A stretch of DNA of 64,000 nt from Thermonema lapsum (GTDB lineage Bacteria > Bacteroidota > Bacteroidia > Cytophagales > Thermonemataceae): the NCBI RefSeq assembly GCF_011761635.1, contig NZ_JAASRN010000002.1, positions 434,001 to 498,000 on the forward strand, written 5' to 3'. Positions 1 through 7,549 of the stretch are shown here, piece by piece (the first letter of the stretch is position 1; each line of letters opens with the position of its first letter). Under the pieces are notes generated by a model. That model was not told where the DNA came from. It saw only the letters and a program-made list of their open reading frames with translations, and made no database searches. The position numbers were made by a program, and so were the translations under genes.

Positions 1-157
1 TAGAAACTTGAAGCAGTAGTGTGCGTAATGTTTGTGGAATATTTTCTTTTACCCATCCGCTTGCAACATATTTTTTGTTTTGCTCAATAATGTAATAGCA
101 ACAACCTCGATTTATCTGGACATCGATTCCGGCAAAGTATTTCAATTTATGCTTCAT
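1..157 (-). CDS. DUF429-like protein, N-terminal fragment (runs off left edge)
   Basis: An open frame starts at an ATG at 157 on the minus strand and stays open to base 1, giving about 52 residues that begin MKHKLKYFAGIDVQ. The short hydrophobic strand followed by GID and a Gly-Cys-Cys-Tyr segment resembles the start of DUF429 proteins, a family predicted to have an RNase H-like nuclease fold in which the early Asp is a likely metal ligand. Its ATG overlaps the TGA of the photolyase gene as ATGA, so it is probably translated by coupling and belongs to the same operon. The family call rests on only about 50 residues; a coupled real gene is more certain than its identity. Confidence 0.55.
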   Translation of the reverse strand, partial: MKHKLKYFAGIDVQINRGCCYYIIEQNKKYVASGWVKENIPQTLRTLLLQVS

Positions 158-1455
158 GGTTTAGCTAATGAATCAAGCCAAAGTTTTCTGTAAGATGTGT
201 CTTGGTCATACATTGCAGCCTGCTTGTTCACATTGAAGTACCTCGCTTCACGGGGGTCATTTCCAACGCCGGCTATATACATCCAGTTGCCCCAGTTGCT
301 TGCCACATCATAGTCAATAAGTTGAGATTCAAACCAACTGGCGCCCCATCGCCAATCAATCTTCAAATCTTTACAAAGGTAACTCGCCACATTTTGTCTG
401 CCACGATTAGACATAAATCCCGTTTTCATCAATTCGGTCATGTTAGCATCCACAAAGTCATTACCTGTTTTTCCAGTTCGCCATTTTTCAAACACTTCAA
501 AATCATTGTTATAGCTGAGACTTTTGTTTTTAATTCCACCTTTCAGAAAAATTTTATTTCCATATTTCTTGGCAACAAATCGGAAATAATCACGCCACAG
601 TAGTTCAAATACAAGCCAGTAGGTGGACTCATTGGCTTCAACTTCTTTTTCAAACTTTTTAATTTCTGAAAATACTCTTCTTGCCGAGAGTGAACCGTTG
701 GCAAGCCAAGGAGAAAACTTCGAAGAATAATTTTCTCCTATCAACTGATTTCGTGTTTCTTTGTAATGAAGAATACTTTTATCTTGCCAAATAAACTTGT
801 TTAATCTCTTCAGCCCTTCGCACTCGCCCCCAGTAAAATGCATTACGGCTCTTGAGTCAAACACAGCTTCGTTCAAACCAAAGTCTTGAAGAGAAAAAGA
901 ATGCTCATTTCTGAACTCATCCGGAAACGGCGGAAGCTTTTCTACTTCTTCGATAGGTTGAACTGTATCAAGTATTGGCTCAACTTTCTTTCTGAAGTGG
1001 GTAAAAATATCAGGCAGGTTACTAATGGAAAACGGAAGTTGTTCGGTTTTCAACAAAGTTTTGGATTCATGAAAATGAACAGGAATGCTAAGTCGTTTCT
1101 TCAATGCTTCTTCAACAAAAATCTCTTCGCTTGTGTCTTCTTTCTCTGCATAAATCTCATTTGCGTTAAACCTTTTAGCAACCTCAAAAAGCACTTCTTC
1201 GGTTTTACCAAAAGTTACAAGAAGGTCAGAACCAATCTTTTGAAGATTGGTTTTTAAATTGTTCACGGTCTCAATTAAAAACTTTGCCCTGATGCTGCCG
1301 GTTTTAGGAAAGCCAAGTGTATGCTTTGCAAACCATCGTTCGTCAAAGCAAAATATAGGCAGCAGAACCACCTCTTTCTGATTTTCAATTCGTTTTAAAA
1401 TAATTTGGTCGTGCAGCCTTAAGTCATTTCTAAACCAATAAATTATTTTTTTCAT
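154..1455 (-). CDS. DASH-type cryptochrome / deoxyribodipyrimidine photolyase
   Basis: Flavoprotein of the photolyase/cryptochrome family; DASH members use FAD and a light-harvesting cofactor to reverse cyclobutane pyrimidine dimers, mainly in single-stranded DNA. The 433 residues show the N-terminal alpha/beta antenna domain (opening IIYWFRNDLRLHD) and the helical FAD domain, with the run SNRGRQNVASYL, then DYDVASNWGNW, and the near-C-terminal GVGNDPREARYFN that marks the DASH subgroup. Length is normal for bacterial DASH proteins. It sits between a DUF2256 gene (ATGA overlap at 1452-1455) and a DUF429-like gene (ATGA overlap at 154-157). The gene is strongly AT-rich compared with the rest of the window, which suggests acquisition by transfer. 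Which lesion it repairs cannot be read from the sequence. Confidence 0.93.
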   Translation of the reverse strand: MKKIIYWFRNDLRLHDQIILKRIENQKEVVLLPIFCFDERWFAKHTLGFPKTGSIRAKFLIETVNNLKTNLQKIGSDLLVTFGKTEEVLFEVAKRFNANEIYAEKEDTSEEIFVEEALKKRLSIPVHFHESKTLLKTEQLPFSISNLPDIFTHFRKKVEPILDTVQPIEEVEKLPPFPDEFRNEHSFSLQDFGLNEAVFDSRAVMHFTGGECEGLKRLNKFIWQDKSILHYKETRNQLIGENYSSKFSPWLANGSLSARRVFSEIKKFEKEVEANESTYWLVFELLWRDYFRFVAKKYGNKIFLKGGIKNKSLSYNNDFEVFEKWRTGKTGNDFVDANMTELMKTGFMSNRGRQNVASYLCKDLKIDWRWGASWFESQLIDYDVASNWGNWMYIAGVGNDPREARYFNVNKQAAMYDQDTSYRKLWLDSLAKP

Positions 1456-1607
1456 AAAGTTTTTATTGAGCCTCGTTTACTTCGGCATTTATCGCTGCAA
1501 TACTTAACTTCATCCCATACCTTTTTCCACTTCTTTCGCCAAGAAAAAGGGCGCCCACACACAACACAGATTTTTTGTGGAAGAAATTCTTTTTTATTTC
1601 TTAACAT
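1452..1607 (-). CDS. DUF2256 small zinc-ribbon-like protein
   Basis: A basic protein of about 51 residues with two Cys-x2/x3-Cys pairs (CVVCGRPF and CSDKCR) around the motif WRKKWKKVWDEVKYC. This is the DUF2256 signature, a family seen next to photolyase/cryptochrome genes in many bacteria; its function is not established, and the paired cysteines suggest one bound zinc. I place the start at the ATG at 1607 (MLRNKKEF) because the family begins shortly before the first Cys pair; a longer reading from 1649 adds 14 unrelated residues. It is first in the cassette and its TGA overlaps the photolyase ATG. Confidence 0.85.
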   Translation of the reverse strand: MLRNKKEFLPQKICVVCGRPFSWRKKWKKVWDEVKYCSDKCRSKRGSIKTL

Positions 1608-2002
1608 TTTTGCTATTGATGGATTCAAGGAAGAATTACAACAGAGCACTTGTGGTTAGTTAACTATTTGAAATAGGATTAGGTTATATGAAAGTCAAAT
1701 CTTTTTCTTGGGCTTTTGTTGTTTTTTCTTCAAGCCACTGAATCAGGCAGGATGCTTTTAAAGCAGGGGGTGCAAAAATATTTATCCACTATAAGCATAA
1801 GCTGTTGATATTTTCGGAATTTAAAGCAGCTTTGCCATAGCTTTGCACTCCCTGTAATTTTACTGTTTTTTACTTTCTCACTACTCCTACACTGTGTGGC
1901 GGTCTTATGGGTTTTTGGCTACAAAACCTTGAAATCGCGACTTCGTTGGCAAGTCTATTTCATTTTGCCCATGTCGCAACACGTCCAATGTCTGTAATTC
2001 CA
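1608..2002. other. AT-rich intergenic region
   Basis: About 395 bases between the start of the DUF2256 cassette and the end of the DUF486 gene. No open frame of useful length, no clear TAnnTTTG box facing the cassette and no strong hairpin were seen. It may contain decayed coding sequence, but I could not assign any. Confidence 0.4.
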
Positions 2003-2371
2003 CTACTTTTTGAAAGTAAAATAAACGGCTAAAACCAGAAAGATGAATGCTATTATATGGTTCGTTCTGAAGGTTTCTGTTTTGAAAACAATCAAAGTAA
2101 AAACGGTAAAAACCACCAAGGTGATTACTTCTTGAAGTACCTTTAGCTGAATCAAAGAGAAGGGTCCGCCATTGCCTTTAAATCCAATTCTGTTGGCAGG
2201 GACTTGAAAAATGTATTCAAAGAAGGCAATTCCCCAACTTATGAGGATTATTGAAATGAGTCCTAACTTATTGAACCATTTCATTTCGGAAAATTTTAAA
2301 TGCCCATACCAAGCAAGGGTCATAAATGAATTGCTCAAAATCAGAAGCAAAATAGTTAAAACTGCTTTCAT
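2003..2371 (-). CDS. DUF486 (COG3169) four-helix membrane protein of the DMT type
   Basis: A 122-residue integral membrane protein with four hydrophobic segments at about residues 3-22, 35-53, 78-97 and 104-120. The motif FFEYIFQVPANRIGF in the middle is characteristic of DUF486 proteins, small relatives of drug/metabolite transporters with no proven substrate. The start at 2371 gives MKAVLTILLL, which enters the first membrane helix directly and fits the family. It stands alone with a recognisable promoter upstream (2449-2480, minus strand) and shares the AT-rich composition of the photolyase block. Confidence 0.85.
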   Translation of the reverse strand: MKAVLTILLLILSNSFMTLAWYGHLKFSEMKWFNKLGLISIILISWGIAFFEYIFQVPANRIGFKGNGGPFSLIQLKVLQEVITLVVFTVFTLIVFKTETFRTNHIIAFIFLVLAVYFTFKK

Positions 2372-2448
2372 TTTACCTCAACTTTTTATTTTAAGACGAT
2401 GATTTTTTTGACTTGCATACAAGGTTTTGGCAATATCTGAAGTCTCGA

Positions 2449-2480
2449 CAAAAGTAGATATTTGGACGAAAGGTAGCAAA
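2449..2480 (-). promoter_or_regulatory. Bacteroidota-type promoter for the DUF486 gene
   Basis: On the minus strand TTTG (2480-2477), a 20-base spacer and TACTTTTG (2456-2449) match the -33 and -7 elements of Bacteroidota housekeeping promoters. It lies 78 bases before the DUF486 ATG. Confidence 0.5.
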
Positions 2481-2644
2481 GCCCGATACCTGCTTGTTAA
2501 GCATAGTTTGAGTAGGATTAGTTTCGATTTCTTTACTGTTCTTTATTTTTCTTCGGATTTTTGTTTATCTCTTGATTTGAAAGCCAAACACTTCTGCTGA
2601 ATTGACCACAAAGGAAGCAATAATAATCCGGCAATATTAGAAAT

Positions 2645-2678
2645 CTTACTAAAAGACAAGCCTTACTAAAAGACAAGC
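2645..2678. repeat. 17-bp perfect tandem duplication
   Basis: The unit cttactaaaagacaagc occurs twice back to back (2645-2661 and 2662-2678) with no mismatch. It is intergenic, near the switch from AT-rich to mid-GC DNA. It looks like a replication-slippage or junction duplication; no function is implied. Confidence 0.9.
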
Positions 2679-2774
2679 ATACCTAACTGACGTAGCTATC
2701 CGGCGATAAACTTATCCGCTTCCTTATGTGTTTTTATTTCGCTTTCTTCTTTCAACAAAAATTTAATAGTATCG

Positions 2775-4019
2775 ATGCAACAAGGTAGAATTATTTTTCT
2801 TTTGGTACTCGCGGTTATTTTTTTGCTTTTAGATTGGTATGTATTTCAGGCAGTGCGTACTGTGTGGCACGACAGCCCTCCTGCTACACGCCAACGTATT
2901 TACGCACTTTATTGGTCTATCACTGTATTGAGCCTGATGAGTGTAGCCTCTTATGTCTTTTTAGGCAGCCAATGGGCTACATGGAAAACCCTCTCCATGG
3001 GGGGAACTTTTATTGTCTTTCTGTCGAAGCTACTGGTAGGCATTGCTTTAGTTATTGAAGACCTTAGTCGTTTGTTGCGCTGGGGCACGCAAGTGGTGGT
3101 CTCAGCTGGTGCCAACACCGAAGGCATCAGCCGCAGCGAGTTTTTAAGTCAAGCAGCTTTGGTCACGGCGGCGCTGCCGCTTACTGCCATGAGCTTTGGC
3201 ATTCTGTCGGGCGCGCATGACTACCGCGTGCGCCGGCGGCAAATTTATCTTCCCAACCTGCCCAAGAAATTCGATGGCATCCGATTACTGCAAATTTCTG
3301 ATATCCACAGCGGCAGTTTTTTCAATAAGCGGGCAGTGCGTGGCGGTATAGAGATGATTCTTCGCGAAAAGCCTGATATCATTTGCTTTACTGGCGACTT
3401 AGTCAACAACGAAACCAAAGAAGTCAACGATTACATTCAGTTGTTCGAAAAACTGAAAGCGCCTTTAGGGGTGTATTCTACGCTTGGCAACCATGACTAC
3501 GGCGACTATCACCCATGGGCAAGTATGGAAGAAAAGCGCCGCAACTTCGAAGATATGTTGAAAGCGCACCGCCTGCTTGGTTGGCGCCTGTTGCTCGACG
3601 AGCACCTGCCCATTGAAGTAGAAGGCGAAGCCATTGCCCTGCTGGGCGTGCAAAACTGGGGCACAGGACGCTTCCCTAAATATGGCAAACTGCACAAAGC
3701 CTATCAAGGCACCGAAGACTATCCCGTGAAAATACTGCTTTCACACGACCCCAGCCATTGGGATGCACAAATACGCCCCGAATTTCCGGACATAGACTTG
3801 ACACTTGCCGGTCATACACACGGCATGCAGTTTGGCATAGAAATTGGCGATTTCCGCTGGAGTCCTGCAAAATACCGTTACAAACAATGGGCAGACCTCT
3901 ACCGTGAAGGACAGCAGTATTTGTACGTAAACCGTGGCTTCGGATATATAGGCTTCCCCGGACGAGTAGGCATACTGCCGGAAATCACGGTGCTGGAACT
4001 CCGTAGCACCAAGGCGTAA
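2775..4019 (+). CDS. Membrane-anchored metallophosphoesterase (YaeI/YkuE type)
   Basis: A 414-residue protein with membrane segments at about residues 5-25, 45-64 and 77-95, a further hydrophobic stretch near 126-145, then a calcineurin-like phosphoesterase domain. All metal-binding motifs are visible: DIH (176-178), GDLVN (207-211), GNHD (238-241), a later His in LLSHDP and GHTHG near the C terminus. Such enzymes use a two-metal centre to split phosphoester or pyrophosphate bonds; some relatives act on lipid-linked substrates, which would suit the membrane anchor, but the substrate here is unknown. It ends only 14 bases before the -33 element of the arsR promoter and marks the return to typical window GC. 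Confidence 0.88.
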   Translation: MQQGRIIFLLVLAVIFLLLDWYVFQAVRTVWHDSPPATRQRIYALYWSITVLSLMSVASYVFLGSQWATWKTLSMGGTFIVFLSKLLVGIALVIEDLSRLLRWGTQVVVSAGANTEGISRSEFLSQAALVTAALPLTAMSFGILSGAHDYRVRRRQIYLPNLPKKFDGIRLLQISDIHSGSFFNKRAVRGGIEMILREKPDIICFTGDLVNNETKEVNDYIQLFEKLKAPLGVYSTLGNHDYGDYHPWASMEEKRRNFEDMLKAHRLLGWRLLLDEHLPIEVEGEAIALLGVQNWGTGRFPKYGKLHKAYQGTEDYPVKILLSHDPSHWDAQIRPEFPDIDLTLAGHTHGMQFGIEIGDFRWSPAKYRYKQWADLYREGQQYLYVNRGFGYIGFPGRVGILPEITVLELRSTKA

Positions 4020-4032
4020 AAAAGCACTATTT

Positions 4033-4061
4033 TTGCATGAACATATTTTCATTTAACTTTG
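4033..4061 (+). promoter_or_regulatory. Promoter of the arsR-rhodanese unit
   Basis: TTG (4033-4035), an 18-base spacer and TAACTTTG (4054-4061) match the Bacteroidota -33/-7 consensus very well. The -7 box abuts the palindrome at 4061-4080, so a bound repressor would cover the transcription start. Confidence 0.7.
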
Positions 4062-4080
4062 TTCTGTAAAAAAACAGAAC
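4061..4080. promoter_or_regulatory. 20-bp perfect palindrome, probable ArsR operator
   Basis: Arms GTTCTGT and ACAGAAC are perfect inverted repeats around six A residues. The site starts on the last base of the -7 box and ends 5 bases before the arsR ATG. Position and symmetry fit an autoregulatory operator for the dimeric repressor encoded immediately downstream. Confidence 0.7.
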
Positions 4081-4085
4081 ACGCT

Positions 4086-4400
4086 ATGACGACGGAAGAG
4101 TTAAATTTAGAGGCTTTGACAGCCGACAAAATCGAAAAAGTAGCTTTCATACTGAAAGCCATTGCGCACCCTATGCGGCTGGGTATTGTGAAGTTGCTGG
4201 CAGAACATGAAGAATTGTCGGTATCTGCCATTTGCGAGATGCTGGGCTCAGAGCAGTCGCTCACTTCGCATCACCTATCCAACATGAAACTGAAAGGTAT
4301 ATTGGATTGCAAGCGAGACGGAAAAAATATCCTTTACTCCCTGAAGATGAAAGAAGTGTTGGGTGTACTGAAATGTATGAGCAGCTGCGATGCCTTTTGA
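4086..4400 (+). CDS. ArsR/SmtB-family winged-helix repressor
   Basis: A 104-residue ArsR-type regulator: dimerisation helix (KAIAHPMRLGIVKLL), recognition helix region (SEQSLTSHHLSNMKLKG) and a beta wing (DCKRDGKNILYSL). Cysteines fall at 50, 75, 97 and 101; there is no CVC metal motif in the recognition helix, so classical arsenic or zinc sensing is not supported. The C-terminal Cys97/Cys101 pair together with the rhodanese gene 27 bases downstream hints at sensing of reactive sulfur, as in SqrR/BigR repressors, but this is inference. I use the ATG at 4086; a longer TTG-initiated reading from 4059 would run through the operator. The gene is probably autoregulated through the palindrome at 4061-4080. 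Confidence 0.9.
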   Translation: MTTEELNLEALTADKIEKVAFILKAIAHPMRLGIVKLLAEHEELSVSAICEMLGSEQSLTSHHLSNMKLKGILDCKRDGKNILYSLKMKEVLGVLKCMSSCDAF

Positions 4401-4427
4401 AAATAAAGCGTAAAAAAACAAATGACC

Positions 4428-4823
4428 ATGAAACTGTGGAGCATAAAGTGGATAACCCTTGTTGCCTTATTACTGACAGCCTGTTCTGGCGCCTCCCAGT
4501 CGAAAGAAGGGCAAGACCTACCCCCTACCACCTTCGCTCAAAAACTAAAAGAGCAGCCGGGGGTTGTATTGGACGTGCGCACGCCCGAAGAATACACTGA
4601 GGGGCATTTGCCCAATGCCCAACTGCTTAACTTCTACGATGAACGATTCCGCCAGAAACTCGAGCAGCTGGATAAAAATCAAACGTACTACGTCTATTGC
4701 CGCAGCGGCGGACGCAGTAGCCGCGCTGTTGCCTTGATGCGCGAATTGGGTTTCAAGAAGGTATATAACCTAAAAGGAGGCATCATGGACTGGCAAGCGT
4801 CGCAATTACCAATTGAACGCTAA
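4428..4823 (+). CDS. Rhodanese-domain lipoprotein (periplasmic sulfurtransferase)
   Basis: Lipoprotein of about 131 residues: lipobox LTAC with acylated Cys19, then one rhodanese domain with DVRTPEEY and the active-site loop CRSGGRS, whose first Cys (about residue 91) would carry the persulfide. Rhodaneses move sulfane sulfur from donors such as thiosulfate to acceptors; this one should act outside the inner membrane. It follows arsR by 27 bases and is almost certainly in its operon and under its operator. An alternative ATG two codons upstream (4422) is equally possible. The 3' end overlaps the convergent kinase gene by 4 bases. Confidence 0.88.
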   Translation: MKLWSIKWITLVALLLTACSGASQSKEGQDLPPTTFAQKLKEQPGVVLDVRTPEEYTEGHLPNAQLLNFYDERFRQKLEQLDKNQTYYVYCRSGGRSSRAVALMRELGFKKVYNLKGGIMDWQASQLPIER

Positions 4824-6142
4824 AAATCAATGCGAATGCAGGTGCCTTTCCCCCATTCGGATTGTACCTTCAAGCGCCAGCCATGTGCCCTTACAATTTG
4901 CCTTGAAAGGCTCAGTCCTATGCCTGAGCCTTTTTTCTTTGTAGAGAAAAAGGGCACCAACAAGCGTTGCATGGCTTCCGGTCGAATGCCCAGACCGTTG
5001 TCTTCTACCGCCAAATAACGCTCCGCCTCTATGGCTACCAATCGCACTTTGCGTTCTTTGCCTGCTTGTGTGTCTGCCAAAGCATGCAGTGCATTTTTGC
5101 ACAAATTGATGAGCACTTGCATGAGCAAAGCTCTGTCTGCCCACAATTGCATACCGGCAGGCGCTACTACGATTTCAATGGAAGCTTGAATGGCATCGGC
5201 TTCTTGCTGTAACAGCTGCTTTACCTCTTCAAACAAAGCGCGTACTTCTATCCATTGGCGGTTGGGCTCCGGCATTTTGGCTAAATGCCGAAACTCTTGC
5301 ACAAAACGAGTCAGCTCTTGGGCGCGACGCTCTACCAGTGCCAAGGCTTGTTGCACTTCCTCTTGCTCTTCGGCAGCCAAGGCTTCCCCTTGCATCAGTT
5401 CGCGCACCGAAGCGAGAATAGAGGCAATAGGGGTAACCGAGTTGCTTATCTCGTGAGTAAGTACTCTGGTCAGCTGCTGCCACGCCATCATTTCTTTGTC
5501 TTCCATGAGGTGCTGCAGGTTTTGTATGCTTGCCGCTATCAGCGACTCACCCAACACGGCAAAACGACTCACCTTAGAGGAAAAGCTAATGAGCGAATGG
5601 TCTATGGGCACCTCAAAGAGGTGCTCTTCGTGGTGTGCTGCCTGCAACACCCATTGTTTCCATGTTTCCCAAGCCGGCGGCAGTTGTTGCAGATGCCGTG
5701 CTGCCGGCGGCAAGCGCAACCAACGTACGGCTGCCGGATTGTGCCAATAGATGGTGCCATCCAAGCGCAGCACTATCACGCCCACTTCTATGTTGGCAAG
5801 CAGTGTTTCCAAAAAGAGGTTGTGTGCCTCTTGTTGTTCTTGTTGTTGCTGCAAGGCAACGACGCTTGCTTGCCAACGACGGTAGGCTTCGGCATAGTAG
5901 TCTTTAAAGGAAGCAGGCTGGCGGTGTTCGCCTGCTTCCCATGCATCGAAGAGCAACCACCACCTGCGCTCAATGCGCAACAAAACCTGCCATGCTGCCA
6001 ACAAAAAAGCCCCTGCCAACAAAGCAAAGAAGATAGCGGTAAAAGGTCGCTGCTGCCCATAGCTCCACGTTGCGGCAGCTACAAAAGCACATCCCAGCAG
6101 CACATGGAAAAAAAATTGCCGATATGGTGATTTAAAGCCCAT
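4820..6142 (-). CDS. Sensor histidine kinase, NtrB-like
   Basis: A 440-residue kinase with two N-terminal membrane helices (about 10-28 and 32-55), a helical linker rich in Gln, a PAS-like segment (about 110-200), then the phosphorylation helix with His230 in LTHEISNSVTP and an ATPase domain carrying the N box (NLCKNALHAL), G1 (VEDNGLGI) and G2 (KKGSGIGLSLS). Almost nothing is exposed outside the membrane, so the signal is likely intramembrane or cytoplasmic. Its ATG lies inside the 3' end of the sigma-54 regulator gene (11-base overlap), which makes that regulator its expected partner. Its stop overlaps that of the rhodanese gene. Confidence 0.92.
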   Translation of the reverse strand: MGFKSPYRQFFFHVLLGCAFVAAATWSYGQQRPFTAIFFALLAGAFLLAAWQVLLRIERRWWLLFDAWEAGEHRQPASFKDYYAEAYRRWQASVVALQQQQEQQEAHNLFLETLLANIEVGVIVLRLDGTIYWHNPAAVRWLRLPPAARHLQQLPPAWETWKQWVLQAAHHEEHLFEVPIDHSLISFSSKVSRFAVLGESLIAASIQNLQHLMEDKEMMAWQQLTRVLTHEISNSVTPIASILASVRELMQGEALAAEEQEEVQQALALVERRAQELTRFVQEFRHLAKMPEPNRQWIEVRALFEEVKQLLQQEADAIQASIEIVVAPAGMQLWADRALLMQVLINLCKNALHALADTQAGKERKVRLVAIEAERYLAVEDNGLGIRPEAMQRLLVPFFSTKKKGSGIGLSLSRQIVRAHGWRLKVQSEWGKGTCIRIDF

Positions 6143-7523
6143 ATTTTTCTATTCGTCTATACAAAGCAGCACGCGTAATGCCCAGCTCTTTGGCGGTCTG
6201 GCTTATGTTGCCTTGATGCTTTTTCAGTGCCTGCGCAATGGCTTGCTTTTCCAGTTCTTCCAAATTCAGAGGCAAATCCGTAGGTAGTTTGGCAGAAGGT
6301 GCCGCTTTTTGCAAAAAAGCAAAATCATCGTTGGTCAGCGTGTGCTTGTCTGCCATAATCACTGCCCGTTCTATGGCGTGCTCCAATTCCCGTATGTTGC
6401 CGGGCCAGCTGTAAGTTTTCAAGACTTTGAGCGCTTCGGCAGACAACTGCCGCACTTCTTTTCTGTACTTCTGCGCAAAACGGCGAAGGAAATGCTCGGC
6501 AAGTAGCGGAATGTCTTCGATGCGCTCGCGCAGGGGCGGCAAATAAATCTCTACTGTATTGATGCGGTAAAGCAGGTCTTGGCGAAAAGTGCCCTCCTTG
6601 ACCATCTCGTGTAGCGGCATATTGGTGGCACAAATCAAACGCACATCGATGTCAATCCAGTCATTGCTGCCCAGCCGACGTATGCGTCTGTCTTGCAATA
6701 CGGTCAACAACTTTGCCTGAAGTGCCAGCGACAGGTTGCCTATTTCATCTAAAAAGAGGGTGCCTCCATGAGCCAATTCTATCTGCCCTATTCTGTCTTG
6801 TTTGGCATCGGTGAAAGCTCCTTTTTTATGCCCGAACAGCTCACTTTCAAAGAGGGTTTCGCTCACTGCCCCCATGTCCACGCCAATAAAGGGTTTTGCC
6901 GAACGCCTCGATTGGCGGTGAATCATCTTAGCCACCAATTGCTTGCCTGTGCCGTTTTCGCCTAAAATCAAGACATTGGCATCGGTAGCTGCCACCTTGT
7001 CGATGAGCATGCGCACCTTCTGCATGGCAGCGCTATTGCCCAACATTTCCACCTCTGCTCGGTTGATGATGCCAGTCAGTTGTTCGTTTTTGCGTTCCAG
7101 TTGCTCTACCTTGCGATAAGAATCGCGCAGCTTCAAAGCAGCCTGCAGCGTGGCAATGAGCTTTTCATTTTCCCAAGGTTTGAGTACAAAGTCGGTAGCA
7201 CCGGCTTTCAGGGCTTGCACAGCGGTATCCACATCGCCATAGGCTGTAATCATAATCACCACGGCTTGGGGGTCTATTTCCAATATTTTAGCCAGCCACT
7301 CAAAACCTTCCTTGCCGGAAGTAGTATCTTCGCGAAAGTTCATGTCCAGCAAGATAAGGTCAAATGCATGCTGCGACACCAAAAAAGGAATGCGGCGCGG
7401 GTCTTGCTCGGTGCTTACCTCCCAACCTTGTCTTTTGAGCAACATCTTCAGCGCCCACAAGACGTCCTCGTTGTCATCTACAATCAATATTTTCTTTTTT
7501 GCTGCCTGTGCCATATCTTGCAT
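6132..7523 (-). CDS. Sigma-54-dependent response regulator, NtrC family
   Basis: A 463-residue activator: receiver domain with phospho-acceptor Asp60 (LILLDMNF), AAA+ domain with Walker A GENGTGKQ, a GAFTDA variant of the sigma-54-contacting GAFTGA loop, Walker B GGTLFLDEIGNLS, and a C-terminal Fis-type helix-turn-helix (ISQTAKELGITRAALYRRIEKYG). It should turn on RpoN promoters when phosphorylated by the kinase encoded just after it. I start at the ATG at 7523 (MQDMAQAAKKK); a second ATG lies at 7514, and the longer reading from 7601 would enter the divergent ABC gene. The Asp in place of the second Gly of GAFTGA is unusual but occurs in this family. Regulated targets are unknown; the ABC gene 26 bases away is a candidate. 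Confidence 0.93.
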   Translation of the reverse strand: MQDMAQAAKKKILIVDDNEDVLWALKMLLKRQGWEVSTEQDPRRIPFLVSQHAFDLILLDMNFREDTTSGKEGFEWLAKILEIDPQAVVIMITAYGDVDTAVQALKAGATDFVLKPWENEKLIATLQAALKLRDSYRKVEQLERKNEQLTGIINRAEVEMLGNSAAMQKVRMLIDKVAATDANVLILGENGTGKQLVAKMIHRQSRRSAKPFIGVDMGAVSETLFESELFGHKKGAFTDAKQDRIGQIELAHGGTLFLDEIGNLSLALQAKLLTVLQDRRIRRLGSNDWIDIDVRLICATNMPLHEMVKEGTFRQDLLYRINTVEIYLPPLRERIEDIPLLAEHFLRRFAQKYRKEVRQLSAEALKVLKTYSWPGNIRELEHAIERAVIMADKHTLTNDDFAFLQKAAPSAKLPTDLPLNLEELEKQAIAQALKKHQGNISQTAKELGITRAALYRRIEKYGL

Positions 7524-7549
7524 ATTTGAGCGTAAGCCTCTTCTTGCGA

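Larger units (their letters stand above)
2372..2774. other. AT-rich intergenic region at the composition boundary
   Basis: About 400 bases between the divergent DUF486 and metallophosphoesterase genes. It holds a promoter-like element for the minus strand (2449-2480) and a 17-bp perfect tandem duplication (2645-2678). No convincing open frame was found. GC content rises sharply just after it. Confidence 0.5.

Noticed and set aside
4086-4400. Arsenic resistance operon
   Set aside because: The repressor lacks the CVC motif and there is no arsenate reductase or efflux gene; the partner is a rhodanese.
5285-6130. 281-residue open frame antisense to the NtrB-like kinase
   Set aside because: The kinase frame has all expected motifs; the antisense product is Cys/His/Gln-rich without family features.
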